In this document: piece by piece, positions 8,787-17,770 of the stretch
Position numbering within the stretch: the stretch's first letter is position 1
Layout: the number at the start of each line of letters is the position of its first letter
DNA from: Planctomycetota bacterium
GTDB taxonomy: Bacteria; Planctomycetota; UBA11346
DNA: 64,000 nucleotides
Assembly: GCA_016745075.1 (NCBI GenBank)
Contig: JADGDD010000004.1
Span: forward strand, 186,001-250,000
Direction: 5' to 3'
Position numbers and translations under genes: made by a program
The notes under the pieces: model-generated
What the model was told of the DNA's origin: nothing
What the model saw: the letters and a program-made list of their open reading frames with translations, nothing else
Database searches by the model: none

Positions 8787-11714
8787 TTACAGAGCTTCAG
8801 GTCCTAGGAACGAACGCACAATTTCCACGCAATCAAAGCCAAACGAGACCACGTTATAATCATCAGTCCATGCATCTGTATCTTTGCCACGAGTGCTATA
8901 CCATTGTTCATAACCTTGGCCAGTATGTGCGGCCCAACGGCCAGACCATGTAACTGGCCCCCAACAATGCATCGGCTCACCAAGACTCCTGTGATGTGGG
9001 CCAAACAGATTCCGCAATGTATTCGTAAGCACTATTTGTATGCTGTTTATTCCAGGGCGTAATACTGTACCAATACAAAAGTGGTATGGGGCTGCAATAC
9101 AAACACCACACGATTCATCATTCACCAAAACTTCTACAGAACTCGCTGCCACGCCATGCACGACTAACTCGGTTGTGTGATCGATACTGTTTTCTTCTTG
9201 AATATACTCTTGAGAATAAACAACAGTTCCTACATAAAATGGATACCCGTCATCCAACATCTGGCCTACAGCAGTCAGAGGCTCTGCTATAAGTGACATA
9301 TCTGGGTGCAACCGTATGCATCGCTCTAATTCAGTTTTTTCTGACAGCTGAGTAGAAACAGCAAAATCACCGAGTAAAAATGGCATTTCTATTTCTGTTC
9401 CTTTCTGAATAAAAAAACGACTCGCATGAGCAAACGGCAACTTATCTGGGCTTTGGTATGTTCGGTCTATTACAATGCTATTATAACCGACAACCAGTAA
9501 ATACCTCACATCCACAGGAAGAAATGATGCATCACGCCAAGCTGCCAAGCCTGCATAAGCGACAGGCTGGCCATTGACTTTAATAGTCCAGAGGTCGGCC
9601 TCTTCTAATACCAAAAAACAATCTGACGGCACCACTTCTATCTGTACAGAAAACCGTAATGATATTGGGCCATTATACGGATTATCTTCAGATAATATTT
9701 GGCCGAGTGATGCTACTGGCACGAGTTCTGAATACACATCTGTCCCACATTGTAAACAACAACAATCCAACGGAAACACATTATAATCACTTCGCTGCAT
9801 CTGCCATGTATTAGATAAGCGATCCATCTTTTTTTCTTGGAGCGGAACTCTAGGCGCACAGACTTCTTTCATTTCCCATGGTTCCAAACTCAACGGATAG
9901 CGTTCTCCATCAACTAATGCATGCAAAGTCAAAAAACGGTTGGTCATATTTCTGCAATAATGAACAATATCATTATTTTTGACACGCCCATGCACCCACA
10001 CTGATTCAGCTTCGTCACCCTGCACCTCAATTGCAGATGGAATTGCTGCAAGAGCGCCACGCAAACTCTCCTTGGTATTGTAACACGAACGACAAGCAGC
10101 CGCTAATGGCAACAGATGAGTGGAAGCCCTTCCTTCAAGCAAGATCGGGGGCCGACCAATAGTAAGAACAAGCCCACCTGCGCCTATAAAATTCAATAAG
10201 AGATCTAGGGTCTGCTCTCGAATCGTTTGAATCTGTGGCAAAACAACAACTGAATAACGCATGCGACCAATACACAGAAATGGGCGTCCATCTTCGCTAA
10301 CCACACCTGCGCCAACATTTTCCATGACCTGTTCATCTCCATATTCAAACCCTCTGTGTAGTGTTAATAAGTTCTCACTCAGTTCGGCTAATGTTTGGTC
10401 TAATTGCCATAATCGTTCATTAGCTTGAGACGTACAATCTTTGCTCCATTTATGTACATCAAATAAACCAAAACCAGTTTCTAATGGGTGTAATACCAAT
10501 ACGTCTGCTTGATACGTCCCGCTCTGTAAATCTTGATGTAAAGTTGAAAAATGATCAGTGATATGTCGTGCATGTTTCCACCATGGCTGCTGATGTGAAA
10601 GATGCGGCACATAAATTCTTTTCCGGCGACCTGCCATAGAATAAAAGGCACCGTGCACACAACGTTGAGTAATACCAAGCATACTAAAATGTTCGCCAAT
10701 ACGTTGTTGTTCTGGCAAACCAAGGTTCTGCGTACTAACCCCGTATATTTCCGCTAAGACTCTATTATGTCCCAATTGATGAGCGGCACTACTGCACTGC
10801 TTTGGAGTCAAAATAAACTGCCTCTTCGTATTTTCTTCATAACTGCCAGGAGTCCATGTCATATCTTCTGTTAAATGATCTATACCTGGGATATGCATAT
10901 ATTGATAAGCCGCCATGCAACCTGCCGTAAATGCTATCTGAGTTGAAACCGTATCCTCTCCCATTAAATGACCGCAAAATGCGATATTATAGGAACTGCA
11001 CCATTCAGACACGATCTTAAAATATGCCGATAAAAGAGACCGCTGAACAGCGCGCCAATAACGGTAGCGTGTCTGAAATGACCGCCCTGATTCAATAAAG
11101 AGATCCGTAACCCTATCACATAATTCCTCGGACCACATTTCTCGGTAGTTATCATGAAGTACATCACTCCACGGTAGATCTGGTGCAGGTAAACACGGTT
11201 CATCCACCCACACTCCAGAAATAACGTTACCGAAATACGAAGAAAATGATTCACACCAACAATCCTGATAAGCACGCTCTATATAAAACTGGCATGCTTC
11301 AGGAGACAATACATCTAATTCATGAGCCCGTCGCCGCTGAACTAAAACCTTTCCGTCATCTAAACGTTGAACAACACAGTCCGTGTCGAGCGGCTCTGCA
11401 ACGCAAGAAATGACCTTTGCCTCATATCTCTCTGGTAAATCCGGAATGCCATTAGGCATATAGCCAGCTTGCAGCCACACCTGCACACCACATTCTTCCG
11501 CAACACATATAATTGTGTGCATGCGTTGCATAAATTCATCGCTGAGATACGGTGTACGAAGACCATCAAACGTTCGTGTAATAACAGTACCATAACCAGC
11601 CTCTGCAAATCCATGCAATTGGCGCGTTAACTCTTCATCCTCTAAATAATCGTTGAGCATCCACAAAGTCACATCTCGGCCATAAACACTCTTGTCTTTT
11701 TCATCATACATCAT
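8787..11714 (-). CDS. Putative glycoside hydrolase (GH106-like architecture)
   Basis: A 975-residue protein without a signal peptide. Residues about 10-100 show the pattern of a TIM-barrel start shared by GH106/GH2-related proteins (FDGLRTPYLSDEFM, then VQVWLQAGYMPNG). A conserved acidic segment GVWVDEPCLP (about 165-175) is a candidate catalytic region. The centre (about 430-560) looks like a beta-galactosidase-type glutamine-amidotransferase-like domain (VLHPLETGFGLFD, GGLVLTIGRPP), and the C-terminal third has beta-sandwich sugar-binding-like segments. A divergent AraC-family regulator lies 86 bases away, which fits inducible carbohydrate use. The exact family and substrate (for example a rhamnoside) are not certain. 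Confidence 0.6.
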   Translation of the reverse strand: MMYDEKDKSVYGRDVTLWMLNDYLEDEELTRQLHGFAEAGYGTVITRTFDGLRTPYLSDEFMQRMHTIICVAEECGVQVWLQAGYMPNGIPDLPERYEAKVISCVAEPLDTDCVVQRLDDGKVLVQRRRAHELDVLSPEACQFYIERAYQDCWCESFSSYFGNVISGVWVDEPCLPAPDLPWSDVLHDNYREMWSEELCDRVTDLFIESGRSFQTRYRYWRAVQRSLLSAYFKIVSEWCSSYNIAFCGHLMGEDTVSTQIAFTAGCMAAYQYMHIPGIDHLTEDMTWTPGSYEENTKRQFILTPKQCSSAAHQLGHNRVLAEIYGVSTQNLGLPEQQRIGEHFSMLGITQRCVHGAFYSMAGRRKRIYVPHLSHQQPWWKHARHITDHFSTLHQDLQSGTYQADVLVLHPLETGFGLFDVHKWSKDCTSQANERLWQLDQTLAELSENLLTLHRGFEYGDEQVMENVGAGVVSEDGRPFLCIGRMRYSVVVLPQIQTIREQTLDLLLNFIGAGGLVLTIGRPPILLEGRASTHLLPLAAACRSCYNTKESLRGALAAIPSAIEVQGDEAESVWVHGRVKNNDIVHYCRNMTNRFLTLHALVDGERYPLSLEPWEMKEVCAPRVPLQEKKMDRLSNTWQMQRSDYNVFPLDCCCLQCGTDVYSELVPVASLGQILSEDNPYNGPISLRFSVQIEVVPSDCFLVLEEADLWTIKVNGQPVAYAGLAAWRDASFLPVDVRYLLVVGYNSIVIDRTYQSPDKLPFAHASRFFIQKGTEIEMPFLLGDFAVSTQLSEKTELERCIRLHPDMSLIAEPLTAVGQMLDDGYPFYVGTVVYSQEYIQEENSIDHTTELVVHGVAASSVEVLVNDESCGVCIAAPYHFCIGTVLRPGINSIQIVLTNTLRNLFGPHHRSLGEPMHCWGPVTWSGRWAAHTGQGYEQWYSTRGKDTDAWTDDYNVVSFGFDCVEIVRSFLGPEAL

Positions 11715-11783
11715 CCCTATTTATATCAAATTATTACGTATAAAATATTATCTATTCCGTCACTACTTGTCTTTTTCGTCATA
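11691..11783 (+). promoter_or_regulatory. 18-bp direct repeat between glycosidase and AraC gene
   Basis: CTTGTCTTTTTCATCATA at 11691-11708 recurs as CTTGTCTTTTTCGTCATA at 11766-11783 (17 of 18 identical, same orientation, 75 bases apart). One copy covers the glycosidase start-codon region and the other lies just before the AraC gene. AraC-family proteins bind direct repeats, so these are good candidate sites for the neighbouring regulator. Confidence 0.5.
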
Positions 11784-11800
11784 GAGTCAGACTACCTGTT

Positions 11801-12643
11801 ATGCACCGTATAGAACACACGAGCAAGCACATCTCAGAGACAGTCCTGTCTTCCTTACAGAGACTCACGGACGAGCTGCGCATAGATGTTCATACCGTCC
11901 TCCAATGGAAAGCTCTCAACGGCATGCACATTGTCACTCGCACCCAACCAGATGACCTTATCATTTTTCCTTTAAACGGATCAATTCACATCCAACAAGA
12001 TAGCGACAGCCACACTATCACCAATGATCATATTATGTTTCTGCCCCATGGACACCAACATGCCTTGCATTCGGACGGTTGCACCTTTATCGCCATTCAT
12101 GCAGACATTCTTCTCCATACCCACGAACGCTATTGCGACGGCCTACAACAGTCTGTCTGTCAACTTTCGAATAAGCGACATCATCATTATACGCTCAGCA
12201 ATCTTGCCACAGTCTTTCATAAAGATCCGGCTGCCGCACGCCAGCTCTGCGCTATCCATATCCACAGCCTCCTCGCAGACCTCCTACTTCGGGGAGAAAA
12301 TGTCCATCACTCTTTGCACTCTGCCAGCCGCATAGACCGAGTTTTATCCGTAATACACCAACAGCTCAAAGATCCCCCGGATATTGAAACATGTGCAGCG
12401 CTCGCGGGGCTTGGTCTCACCGCCTTCCGGCAACAGTTCACTGATGCAACTGGGGTAAGTCCCAAAAACTATATCAATCAATACCGCTTAAGCACGGCAG
12501 CAACACTACTTCGCACCACCACACAAACAGCAGCCGAAATAGCCCATCAGTGTGGTTACGCCACTGCCGCTTATTTCACCAGAGCCTTCAAACAGCACTA
12601 CGGCCAAACACCACAGACATACCGCCAAACACAGGCACCGTAG
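11801..12643 (+). CDS. AraC-family transcriptional regulator
   Basis: A 280-residue regulator: N-terminal cupin-like sensor domain (about 25-120; PLNGSIHIQQDSD, FLPHGHQHALH) and C-terminal AraC double helix-turn-helix (about 180-275). The DNA-binding part shows the family pattern IETCAALAGLGLTAFRQQF, then GVSPKNYINQYRLSTAATLL and the second helix-turn-helix AAEIAHQCGYATAAYFTRAF ending PQTYR. It probably senses a sugar derived from the substrate of the divergent glycosidase and acts through the 18-bp direct repeats. No clear ribosome-binding site precedes the ATG. Confidence 0.88.
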   Translation: MHRIEHTSKHISETVLSSLQRLTDELRIDVHTVLQWKALNGMHIVTRTQPDDLIIFPLNGSIHIQQDSDSHTITNDHIMFLPHGHQHALHSDGCTFIAIHADILLHTHERYCDGLQQSVCQLSNKRHHHYTLSNLATVFHKDPAAARQLCAIHIHSLLADLLLRGENVHHSLHSASRIDRVLSVIHQQLKDPPDIETCAALAGLGLTAFRQQFTDATGVSPKNYINQYRLSTAATLLRTTTQTAAEIAHQCGYATAAYFTRAFKQHYGQTPQTYRQTQAP

Positions 12644-12863
12644 ACCGTTTCTCCCTTTATACCCCCTTTAACATCGGTAGTAGCAGTATCCATCTATCAC
12701 CTACATGTCTTTACAAACAAAAAGCATTGATAAAAAACCGGCGAAAGAGCGGCACTGGAACGTATCCAACAAGGCCTTAGCGTACCCCCTGCTTACAGCA
12801 CTTCCATATGCATCTGCCCTCTCCAACCTCCCCCGCTTTGAAAATGTGAAGAAAGAATATGTT

Positions 12864-13220
12864 ATGTCTTTAAGTCTGCTCTTCCCAGCCTTCTCTAGTG
12901 ATGTTATCTATGCATCAAACAAAGCTTTTCACTTGCTGTTTCCAGACATTCCGATCCATCTCTGGGAAAGAAACAACACTTGGATTGAATATTGGGGCAC
13001 AGGAAGTGACAACTGCCATGGAACTCGCATTGCCTTTGCGCCACACAAAGGTTACAGTTCTCTCTATTTTCAAACACCTGATGCCACACTCTTTTATACA
13101 GAACTTGGCGGCAGATGCCCAGCAAACAAATATTCTATCAATTTGTCGCATGCCTGTAATTGGGATCCGACCCTCTTACGTACTGTCGTAGCTCATGTAC
13201 TGAATCAGGTTACCTCATGA
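12864..13220 (+). CDS. DUF1801-like small protein
   Basis: 118 residues from the ATG at 12864, which has an AAGAAAG ribosome-binding site. The frame is open back to an ATG at 12705 that has none, so the shorter form is chosen. The pattern IEYWGTGSDNCHGTRIAFAP, then SSLYF and a later lysine/hydrophobic segment resembles DUF1801 (YdhG-type) proteins, where a Tyr/Gly/Arg-rich segment is followed by FSPRK and LY. The match is partial and the function of the family is not established. Its stop overlaps the start of the radical SAM gene (ATGA), so the two are probably co-translated. Confidence 0.5.
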   Translation: MSLSLLFPAFSSDVIYASNKAFHLLFPDIPIHLWERNNTWIEYWGTGSDNCHGTRIAFAPHKGYSSLYFQTPDATLFYTELGGRCPANKYSINLSHACNWDPTLLRTVVAHVLNQVTS

Positions 13221-14164
13221 TTTCTTTTAATGGTGAAAAACGTTACAATGATTATTCGTCATTTATAAAACAACGTTTTTCTCGGCGGGTACAAAAAATC
13301 TCTTTGCATACTGGTTTTACCTGCCCCAATAGAGATGGCAGTAAAGGTTTTGGCGGTTGCACCTACTGTAATAACAAAACGTTTAATCCGAATTATTGTC
13401 ATGACAACGACAGCATTGTTCAGCAGTTAACGGATGGCATTGCTTTTTTCTCAAAAAAATATCAGGCGCAGAAATACCTCGCATATTTCCAATCTTATAC
13501 CAATACCTATGCTGATATTGAACAACTACGGCAGATGTACGCAACAGCTCTTTCACATCCAGACGTTGTTGGTATGATTATTGGCACACGACCAGATTGT
13601 ATAAATGAAGATATTATAGATATGCTTTCAGATTTTGCTGATGACTTTTTTGTCTCGCTTGAATTTGGCATTGAAAGCACTCTCAATAGAACACTGGATG
13701 CGGTCAACCGGTGTCATACTTTTGAAGAAACACAGGCTGCTTTTGCCTGCGCTACTAACAAGGGGTTGCATCTTGGTGGTCATATTATCTTAGGACTACC
13801 GGGAGAAAGCCGTACTGAAATATTGGATCACGCCTGTCGCCTTTCGGAACTACCGCTCCATTCACTTAAAATGCATCATCTGCAAATTGTGAAAGACACG
13901 ATTCTTGCTCAACAATTTGCCAAAGAACCGGATGCTTTTGAGTTGTTTCAATCCGATGAATATATTGACTTCATAACAACATTTTTGAGCCTGCTGCGTC
14001 CTGATATTGTAATTGATCGTTTTATTAGCGAGGCACCAAGAAATTTGTTGATTGCTCCACAATGGAATGGCCTCAAGAACTTTGAAGTACTTGCCCGCAT
14101 TGACAAAAAGCTGCTCGAAAAAGACCTGTGGCAGGGGAAACACTACCAAACAAACCTTCAGTAA
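13217..14164 (+). CDS. YhcC/TIGR01212-family radical SAM protein
   Basis: A 315-residue radical SAM protein. The [4Fe-4S] cysteines have the unusual wide spacing of the YhcC family: TGFTCPNRDG and, ten residues later, GGCTYCNN. Other family marks are YFQSYTNTYA, IGTRPDC, EFGIEST and HIILGLPGES. The start MISFNGEKRYN at 13217 gives the family's usual N-terminus and an ATGA overlap with the preceding gene; a longer start at 13160 lies inside that gene. The substrate of YhcC proteins is unknown; a role in tRNA or protein modification has been suggested. Confidence 0.9.
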   Translation: MISFNGEKRYNDYSSFIKQRFSRRVQKISLHTGFTCPNRDGSKGFGGCTYCNNKTFNPNYCHDNDSIVQQLTDGIAFFSKKYQAQKYLAYFQSYTNTYADIEQLRQMYATALSHPDVVGMIIGTRPDCINEDIIDMLSDFADDFFVSLEFGIESTLNRTLDAVNRCHTFEETQAAFACATNKGLHLGGHIILGLPGESRTEILDHACRLSELPLHSLKMHHLQIVKDTILAQQFAKEPDAFELFQSDEYIDFITTFLSLLRPDIVIDRFISEAPRNLLIAPQWNGLKNFEVLARIDKKLLEKDLWQGKHYQTNLQ

Positions 14165-14175
14165 AAAACTACAGG

Positions 14176-14436
14176 CTATTTTTTAATGTCTGCTTGGGTG
14201 ACTTCACCGCTCACACTATCAAGTAGCAATACCGTTCCATCTGCCGCCACATGCATCTGATAACGACCTTTCCCACAGAAATTTGCCGCCAAAATAGCCA
14301 AGAGTACACCAAGCAGTAAGAGCATCATGCCAATACCCATCATGCGGCGACGACGATAACGTGCCTTCATTTCTGGTGAACAAGCGTTTGGTTTACCACT
14401 TGGGGAACTGGCGGCATTAGCAGGGGCATCACTCAT
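14176..14436 (-). CDS. Small single-pass membrane protein of unknown function
   Basis: 86 residues: a polar, proline- and serine-rich N-terminus with one cysteine, a basic patch (KARYRRRR at about 25-32), one hydrophobic segment (MMGIGMMLLLLGVLLAIL, about 33-50) and a short extracytoplasmic C-terminus (QMHVAADGTVLLLDSVSG). The basic patch before the membrane segment predicts N-in topology. It stands alone, convergent with the radical SAM gene, with AAAGG before the start. No family recognised. Confidence 0.55.
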   Translation of the reverse strand: MSDAPANAASSPSGKPNACSPEMKARYRRRRMMGIGMMLLLLGVLLAILAANFCGKGRYQMHVAADGTVLLLDSVSGEVTQADIKK

Positions 14437-14669
14437 GAGAGAACCTTTCTATAAGAACGAGACATTCTGAGTGCGCTCAATTCAAAGCAACGGGACAACA
14501 TCAAAAATGTTCTGATAAAACGCTTTCTTGCTGCTTCTGAATGGCAAGCATGCACAAACTGATGGTTTCTCCAGAAGCCACCCCTTGCAGGCCTCCGAGT
14601 CCTACTACAGTCCGCCATCTTCCAAGGCCGCTTGGCCTCTTTCTCTTGTGCCATCTCAAAGGAGCGCCC

Positions 14670-15158
14670 ATGTCTATCACTATTGCTGATAATCTTATCG
14701 TTAACATGCATTACACATTAACTAATGAAAACGGTGATATCCTTGATAGCTCCGAAGGCGCAGATCCCTTAGCCTATCTTCATGGTGCTCAGAATATTAT
14801 CCCTGGATTGGAAAAAGCCCTTGTAGGTAAGTCAGCAGGCGATGCCGTACAAGTGACCGTTTCTCCTATTGAAGGTTACGGTGAAATTGTTCCTGAGATG
14901 ATTGAAACTGTTGAAAAAAGTCTTTTTGAGGATGAAAACATTGAAGTCGGAATGATGTTTGAGGCCCAAGCCCCAGACGGCTCTTTGCAACACCTTATCG
15001 TGAAAGAAGTACGTGAAAACGAAGTGGTTATAGATGCGAATCATCCACTTGCAGGCATGACCCTCAGCTTTGATGTTACTATTGTTGATATTCGTGAAGC
15101 AACGGAAGAAGAATTATCACACGGACATGCACACGACGCTGGCGGGCATGCACACTAA
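14670..15158 (+). CDS. slyD: FKBP-type peptidyl-prolyl isomerase, SlyD-like
   Basis: 162 residues from the ATG at 14670, which has an AAAGGAG ribosome-binding site 6-7 bases upstream; a longer frame from 14541 lacks one. The FKBP domain with the SlyD insert-in-flap layout is clear: ENGDILDSSEGADPLAYLHG, NIIPGLEKALVGKSAGD, SPIEGYGEIVPEM, then DANHPLAGMTLSFDVTI. The C-terminus is histidine-rich (HGHAHDAGGHAH), as in SlyD, which binds nickel. It is expected to act as a cytoplasmic proline isomerase, chaperone and metal-binding protein. It ends 38 bases before a hairpin terminator. Confidence 0.9.
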   Translation: MSITIADNLIVNMHYTLTNENGDILDSSEGADPLAYLHGAQNIIPGLEKALVGKSAGDAVQVTVSPIEGYGEIVPEMIETVEKSLFEDENIEVGMMFEAQAPDGSLQHLIVKEVRENEVVIDANHPLAGMTLSFDVTIVDIREATEEELSHGHAHDAGGHAH

Positions 15159-15196
15159 GCGCTACACCACGAACACCATACACACGCAATACATTC

Positions 15197-15227
15197 AGAA
15201 GCCTTCACCTTATCCGTGGAGGCTTCT
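15197..15227 (+). terminator. Hairpin terminator after slyD-like gene
   Basis: A 12-bp stem with one G-T pair (15197-15208 with 15216-15227; AGAAGCCTTCAC) and a 7-base loop, followed by TTAAT. The T-run is short. Confidence 0.6.
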
Positions 15228-15303
15228 TTAATATGTACCTTGCTTGACAATATCGATACAACAACAGAGTATTTCTTCCTTTTACATCATGTTTGAGAGT
15301 CCT

Positions 15304-16509
15304 ATGCGTTATCTGCTCTGTATCGTTTTCTTCTGTTGTTTCAGCCACGTCATGTCTGCCGCAGAAAACAAGACTAACAGCGTTCCACTATCCAGCAAAT
15401 ACGTTGAAATTGTTCTACGAAACGGACGAAGTTACGAAGGCTTTTACAATAAACGTACCGGAAAAATATTGGTACAACGTGGTTCAATGAGCATGTCTGT
15501 GGCTATTAAAAAGCACGAAATCAAAACGATTACTCGCAAAGACCCACCGCCACCCGAGCCCTCTGATACCACCACTGAAGAGCCTCCTATCACAACAAAG
15601 GCTTCACCAGAAAAAACGAACGAGCAGCTCTTAACCAAAAAAATTGCTGCGTTAAAAAAAGACATCGCACAACTTTCCCACTCGTTAACCATTGCCCAAG
15701 AAAAGAAAATACGAGAAACAGAAGAAGCAAGCGAATTGGAAACGCAGATACACAAACGAAAAGAAGAAATATCCACCCATACTCGCCATAAAGAAAATGC
15801 CGAGAAAGATTACAAAAAGGTGCAAGATACGATCAAAGAATACTTGCGTAATGGTCGGCATATTTCCTCAGGTACCTATGAACGGCGAAAAAACTATGAC
15901 AAAGCACGGAGAGTCGCCGCTGCTGCCATTCAAAAATGTAACACAGCGCTAAACCTCGACAAACGTAGACTTCACTACGCTCAAAATAATATAACCCGTG
16001 CTGATAAAGACATTGCCCGCCTCAATCTGGAGATCCAAGAACAGCACAAAAAACTTCATGATTTATTGCCTGGGTCAGACCCGCTTGCAGCACATACCAA
16101 AACAGTGACGGCCCCGTCAGACAGCACCGAAGAGAACACAGTACCGCAAACAGACGGTATTGATTTATTTGCACAGACTAAAGAGCTCAAGCAAGTTAAC
16201 TCAATCGTCTCCATCAATAAGGGCCGCATTTACGTCTCTAACGAAGCCCTCTTAAGCCACATTGAAGACGATCTGTGGGAACTTTCGATGACCTTGCGTA
16301 ACCCAACTGACCAAGAAATAACTCTGACCTGTTTATTCAACGCCACCCTTTCCGCAGAAAACAACCCCCTCATTGAGCCACTGACACGACCACATCAATC
16401 ATCGGTCAGCTTTTCTGCCGATTCCGTCATTAGCCTCTATCATTCTATAAGTATTCCTGGATCTTCTGAGCAACGCATCCCCACTGGTGTCTTATCCATA
16501 ACTGAATAG
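15304..16509 (+). CDS. Secreted coiled-coil protein of unknown function
   Basis: 401 residues from the ATG at 15304 (GAGAG upstream; an in-frame ATG at 15289 is possible). A signal peptide (about 1-20, YLLCIVFFCCF) is followed by an SH3-like small beta domain (about 25-70: VEIVLRNGRSYEGFY), a Pro/Thr-rich linker (DPPPPEPSDTTTEEPP), a long charged coiled coil (about 100-255, Lys/Glu/Gln-rich) and a C-terminal beta-rich domain (about 295-401). It is probably periplasmic or surface-attached. No family recognised. It is followed 38 bases later by sufE but shows no functional connection to it. Confidence 0.6.
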   Translation: MRYLLCIVFFCCFSHVMSAAENKTNSVPLSSKYVEIVLRNGRSYEGFYNKRTGKILVQRGSMSMSVAIKKHEIKTITRKDPPPPEPSDTTTEEPPITTKASPEKTNEQLLTKKIAALKKDIAQLSHSLTIAQEKKIRETEEASELETQIHKRKEEISTHTRHKENAEKDYKKVQDTIKEYLRNGRHISSGTYERRKNYDKARRVAAAAIQKCNTALNLDKRRLHYAQNNITRADKDIARLNLEIQEQHKKLHDLLPGSDPLAAHTKTVTAPSDSTEENTVPQTDGIDLFAQTKELKQVNSIVSINKGRIYVSNEALLSHIEDDLWELSMTLRNPTDQEITLTCLFNATLSAENNPLIEPLTRPHQSSVSFSADSVISLYHSISIPGSSEQRIPTGVLSITE

Positions 16510-16547
16510 CCACTTGGCAAAATACTCCCAGCACCACACTGCTGAAC

Positions 16548-16967
16548 ATGAGCATACTCCATAAGCAAGCTGAGATCATCGAAGAATTTGACGCCATCGA
16601 GCAATGGGAAGATCGCTACAAGCACATCATCTCCATTGGCCGTGCTCTACCTGCGCTTGCTGAAGAACACATGACCGAAGACAATAAAGTACGTGGCTGC
16701 TCTAGTTCCGTATGGCTTATCGCCCGCAAAGAAGGTGATAAGGTTATTTACGAAGCTGATAGTGATGCGATGATTGTCCGCGGCCTTGTCTCCTTAATTG
16801 TTCGGGTGTTTTCAGGAGAACAGCCGGCCCATATTCTGGCCGCCTCACCAGACTTTATTGAGGAACTTGGCCTAAACCAAAACCTGTCTGCCAACCGTGC
16901 CAACGGCCTCGCTGCTATGGTAAAAAAGGTCAAAACCTACGCTTTAGCATTTCAAGCACAAAGCTAA
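16548..16967 (+). CDS. sufE: SufE family Fe-S assembly sulfur acceptor
   Basis: 139 residues matching SufE/CsdE: IIEEFDAIEQWEDRYKHII at the N-terminus, the active-site loop VRGCSSSVWL with the persulfide-accepting cysteine (about 51), and FIEELGLNQNLSANRANGLA near the C-terminus. It accepts sulfur from a SufS-type cysteine desulfurase and passes it to the Fe-S scaffold. The suf partners are not in this window. Confidence 0.92.
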   Translation: MSILHKQAEIIEEFDAIEQWEDRYKHIISIGRALPALAEEHMTEDNKVRGCSSSVWLIARKEGDKVIYEADSDAMIVRGLVSLIVRVFSGEQPAHILAASPDFIEELGLNQNLSANRANGLAAMVKKVKTYALAFQAQS

Positions 16968-17076
16968 CCGTTCCTAGCGAGGCCAATCAGCACAAACTCA
17001 CACTTATTTTTCACATTTCTGCATATTCTTGCAAAATAGTTGCTTTGTCTGTATTCTCAGTGCCTATACTGGGTTT

Positions 17077-17481
17077 ATGATATGGACACTGATAGGACTC
17101 ATTCTCATAACAAGTTGTGCTGGCTTTTTGTGGGCTGCTGCGATCTTTCGACGCGATTCTGAAACCACCCTCCAGAACGCCCTCCAAACACACCCTCAGT
17201 TATTACGTCCACTGTTCCTCTTACTCCCCCTCTGTCTGTGCTCGCTCAGTGCTCAACTGTACGACCCTTTCTGTTGTCTTTTTTCTGGATATCTACAGGG
17301 TCATTTCCACATCATCACGTGGTTGAGCACCAGTATCTTAGCAAGCCTCTACACAGGCATAAGCCTTGGCTTAGCACTGCCCAGTAAACATCCAGAACGA
17401 AAAGCACTCATATTTGCAGCCTGCATACTATTCTGTGCCAGCTTACTGGGGCATTACCGCCTTAAATACACCGATTGCTGA
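17077..17481 (+). CDS. Membrane protein, likely N-terminal part of a broken C39-like peptidase gene
   Basis: 134 residues with four hydrophobic segments (WTLIGLILITSCAGFLWAAA; LLRPLFLLLPLCLCSL; a central stretch from about 75; ALIFAACILFCASLLG). Its end overlaps, in another frame, a segment that looks like the start of a C39-type peptidase domain. C39-like proteins of the form membrane domain plus peptidase domain exist, so this is probably the 5' part of one gene split by a frameshift near 17470-17485. It could instead be a genuine separate membrane protein. Confidence 0.5.
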   Translation: MIWTLIGLILITSCAGFLWAAAIFRRDSETTLQNALQTHPQLLRPLFLLLPLCLCSLSAQLYDPFCCLFSGYLQGHFHIITWLSTSILASLYTGISLGLALPSKHPERKALIFAACILFCASLLGHYRLKYTDC

Positions 17482-17683
17482 TAGTCTTGGCGAAAAAGTT
17501 CGTAATGGCTACGTACTGCAAACTAGTTCACGTAGCTGTGCAGCAGCGGCACTCTGCACAGTTGCCGCACACCATAAGCTGATATTAACCGAACAAACAG
17601 CGGCCAGACTGCTTGGCACAACCTTCTCCGGTACCAGCCGTGGACAGATTCGTTATGCCCTCGAACAGCTTGCCATGCTGTAG
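17414..17683 (+). pseudogene. Truncated C39-like cysteine peptidase domain
   Basis: The frame carries GYVLQTSSRSCAAAALCTV, the C39 pattern with the catalytic-type cysteine after a Q-x-x-x-x-x-C segment, followed by LTEQTAARLLGTTFSGTS and RYALEQL. It then stops abruptly because from about 17665 on the DNA is the 3' half of a tRNA-Gly gene. The His and Asp part of the peptidase domain is missing. The 5' end is probably in the overlapping membrane ORF at 17077-17481 in a different frame, so the gene looks doubly broken (frameshift plus truncation). Confidence 0.55.
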
Positions 17684-17714
17684 GTCGTGAGTTCGAGTCT
17701 CATCACCCGTTCCA
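17665..17714 (+). tRNA. 3' half of tRNA-Gly(GCC), 5' half missing
   Basis: The sequence folds as an anticodon arm (ACAGC stem 17665-17669, loop TTGCCAT 17670-17676, GCTGT 17677-17681, anticodon GCC at 17672-17674), a short variable region, a T arm (GTGAG, TTCGAGT, CTCAT, 17687-17703), acceptor 3' strand CACCCGT (17704-17710), discriminator T and CCA (17712-17714). The matching acceptor 5' strand (ACGGGTG) and D arm are absent upstream; instead the reading frame of a C39-like gene runs directly into the anticodon stem. It is not a functional tRNA as it stands. Confidence 0.75.
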
Positions 17715-17715
17715 A
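17691..17715 (+). repeat. Left copy of the 25-bp attachment-site repeat
   Basis: The 25 bases from the T arm to just past CCA (starting GTTCGAGTCTCATC) are repeated exactly at 46214-46238 in the same orientation. Tyrosine integrases commonly use tRNA 3' ends as attachment sites, and an integrase gene lies next to the right copy. The two copies therefore mark the ends of an integrated element. Confidence 0.8.
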
Positions 17716-17716
17716 A

Positions 17717-17758
17717 TAATCCCCTGTAAGTGTAATGCTTACAGGGGATTAACTTTTT
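17717..17758 (+). terminator. tRNA-associated intrinsic terminator
   Basis: A perfect 14-bp stem (17717-17730 TAATCCCCTGTAAG with 17738-17751), 7-base loop, and T-run at 17754-17758. It lies directly behind the tRNA-Gly 3' half, as expected for a tRNA transcription unit. Confidence 0.85.
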
Positions 17759-17770
17759 GACGGACGACCG

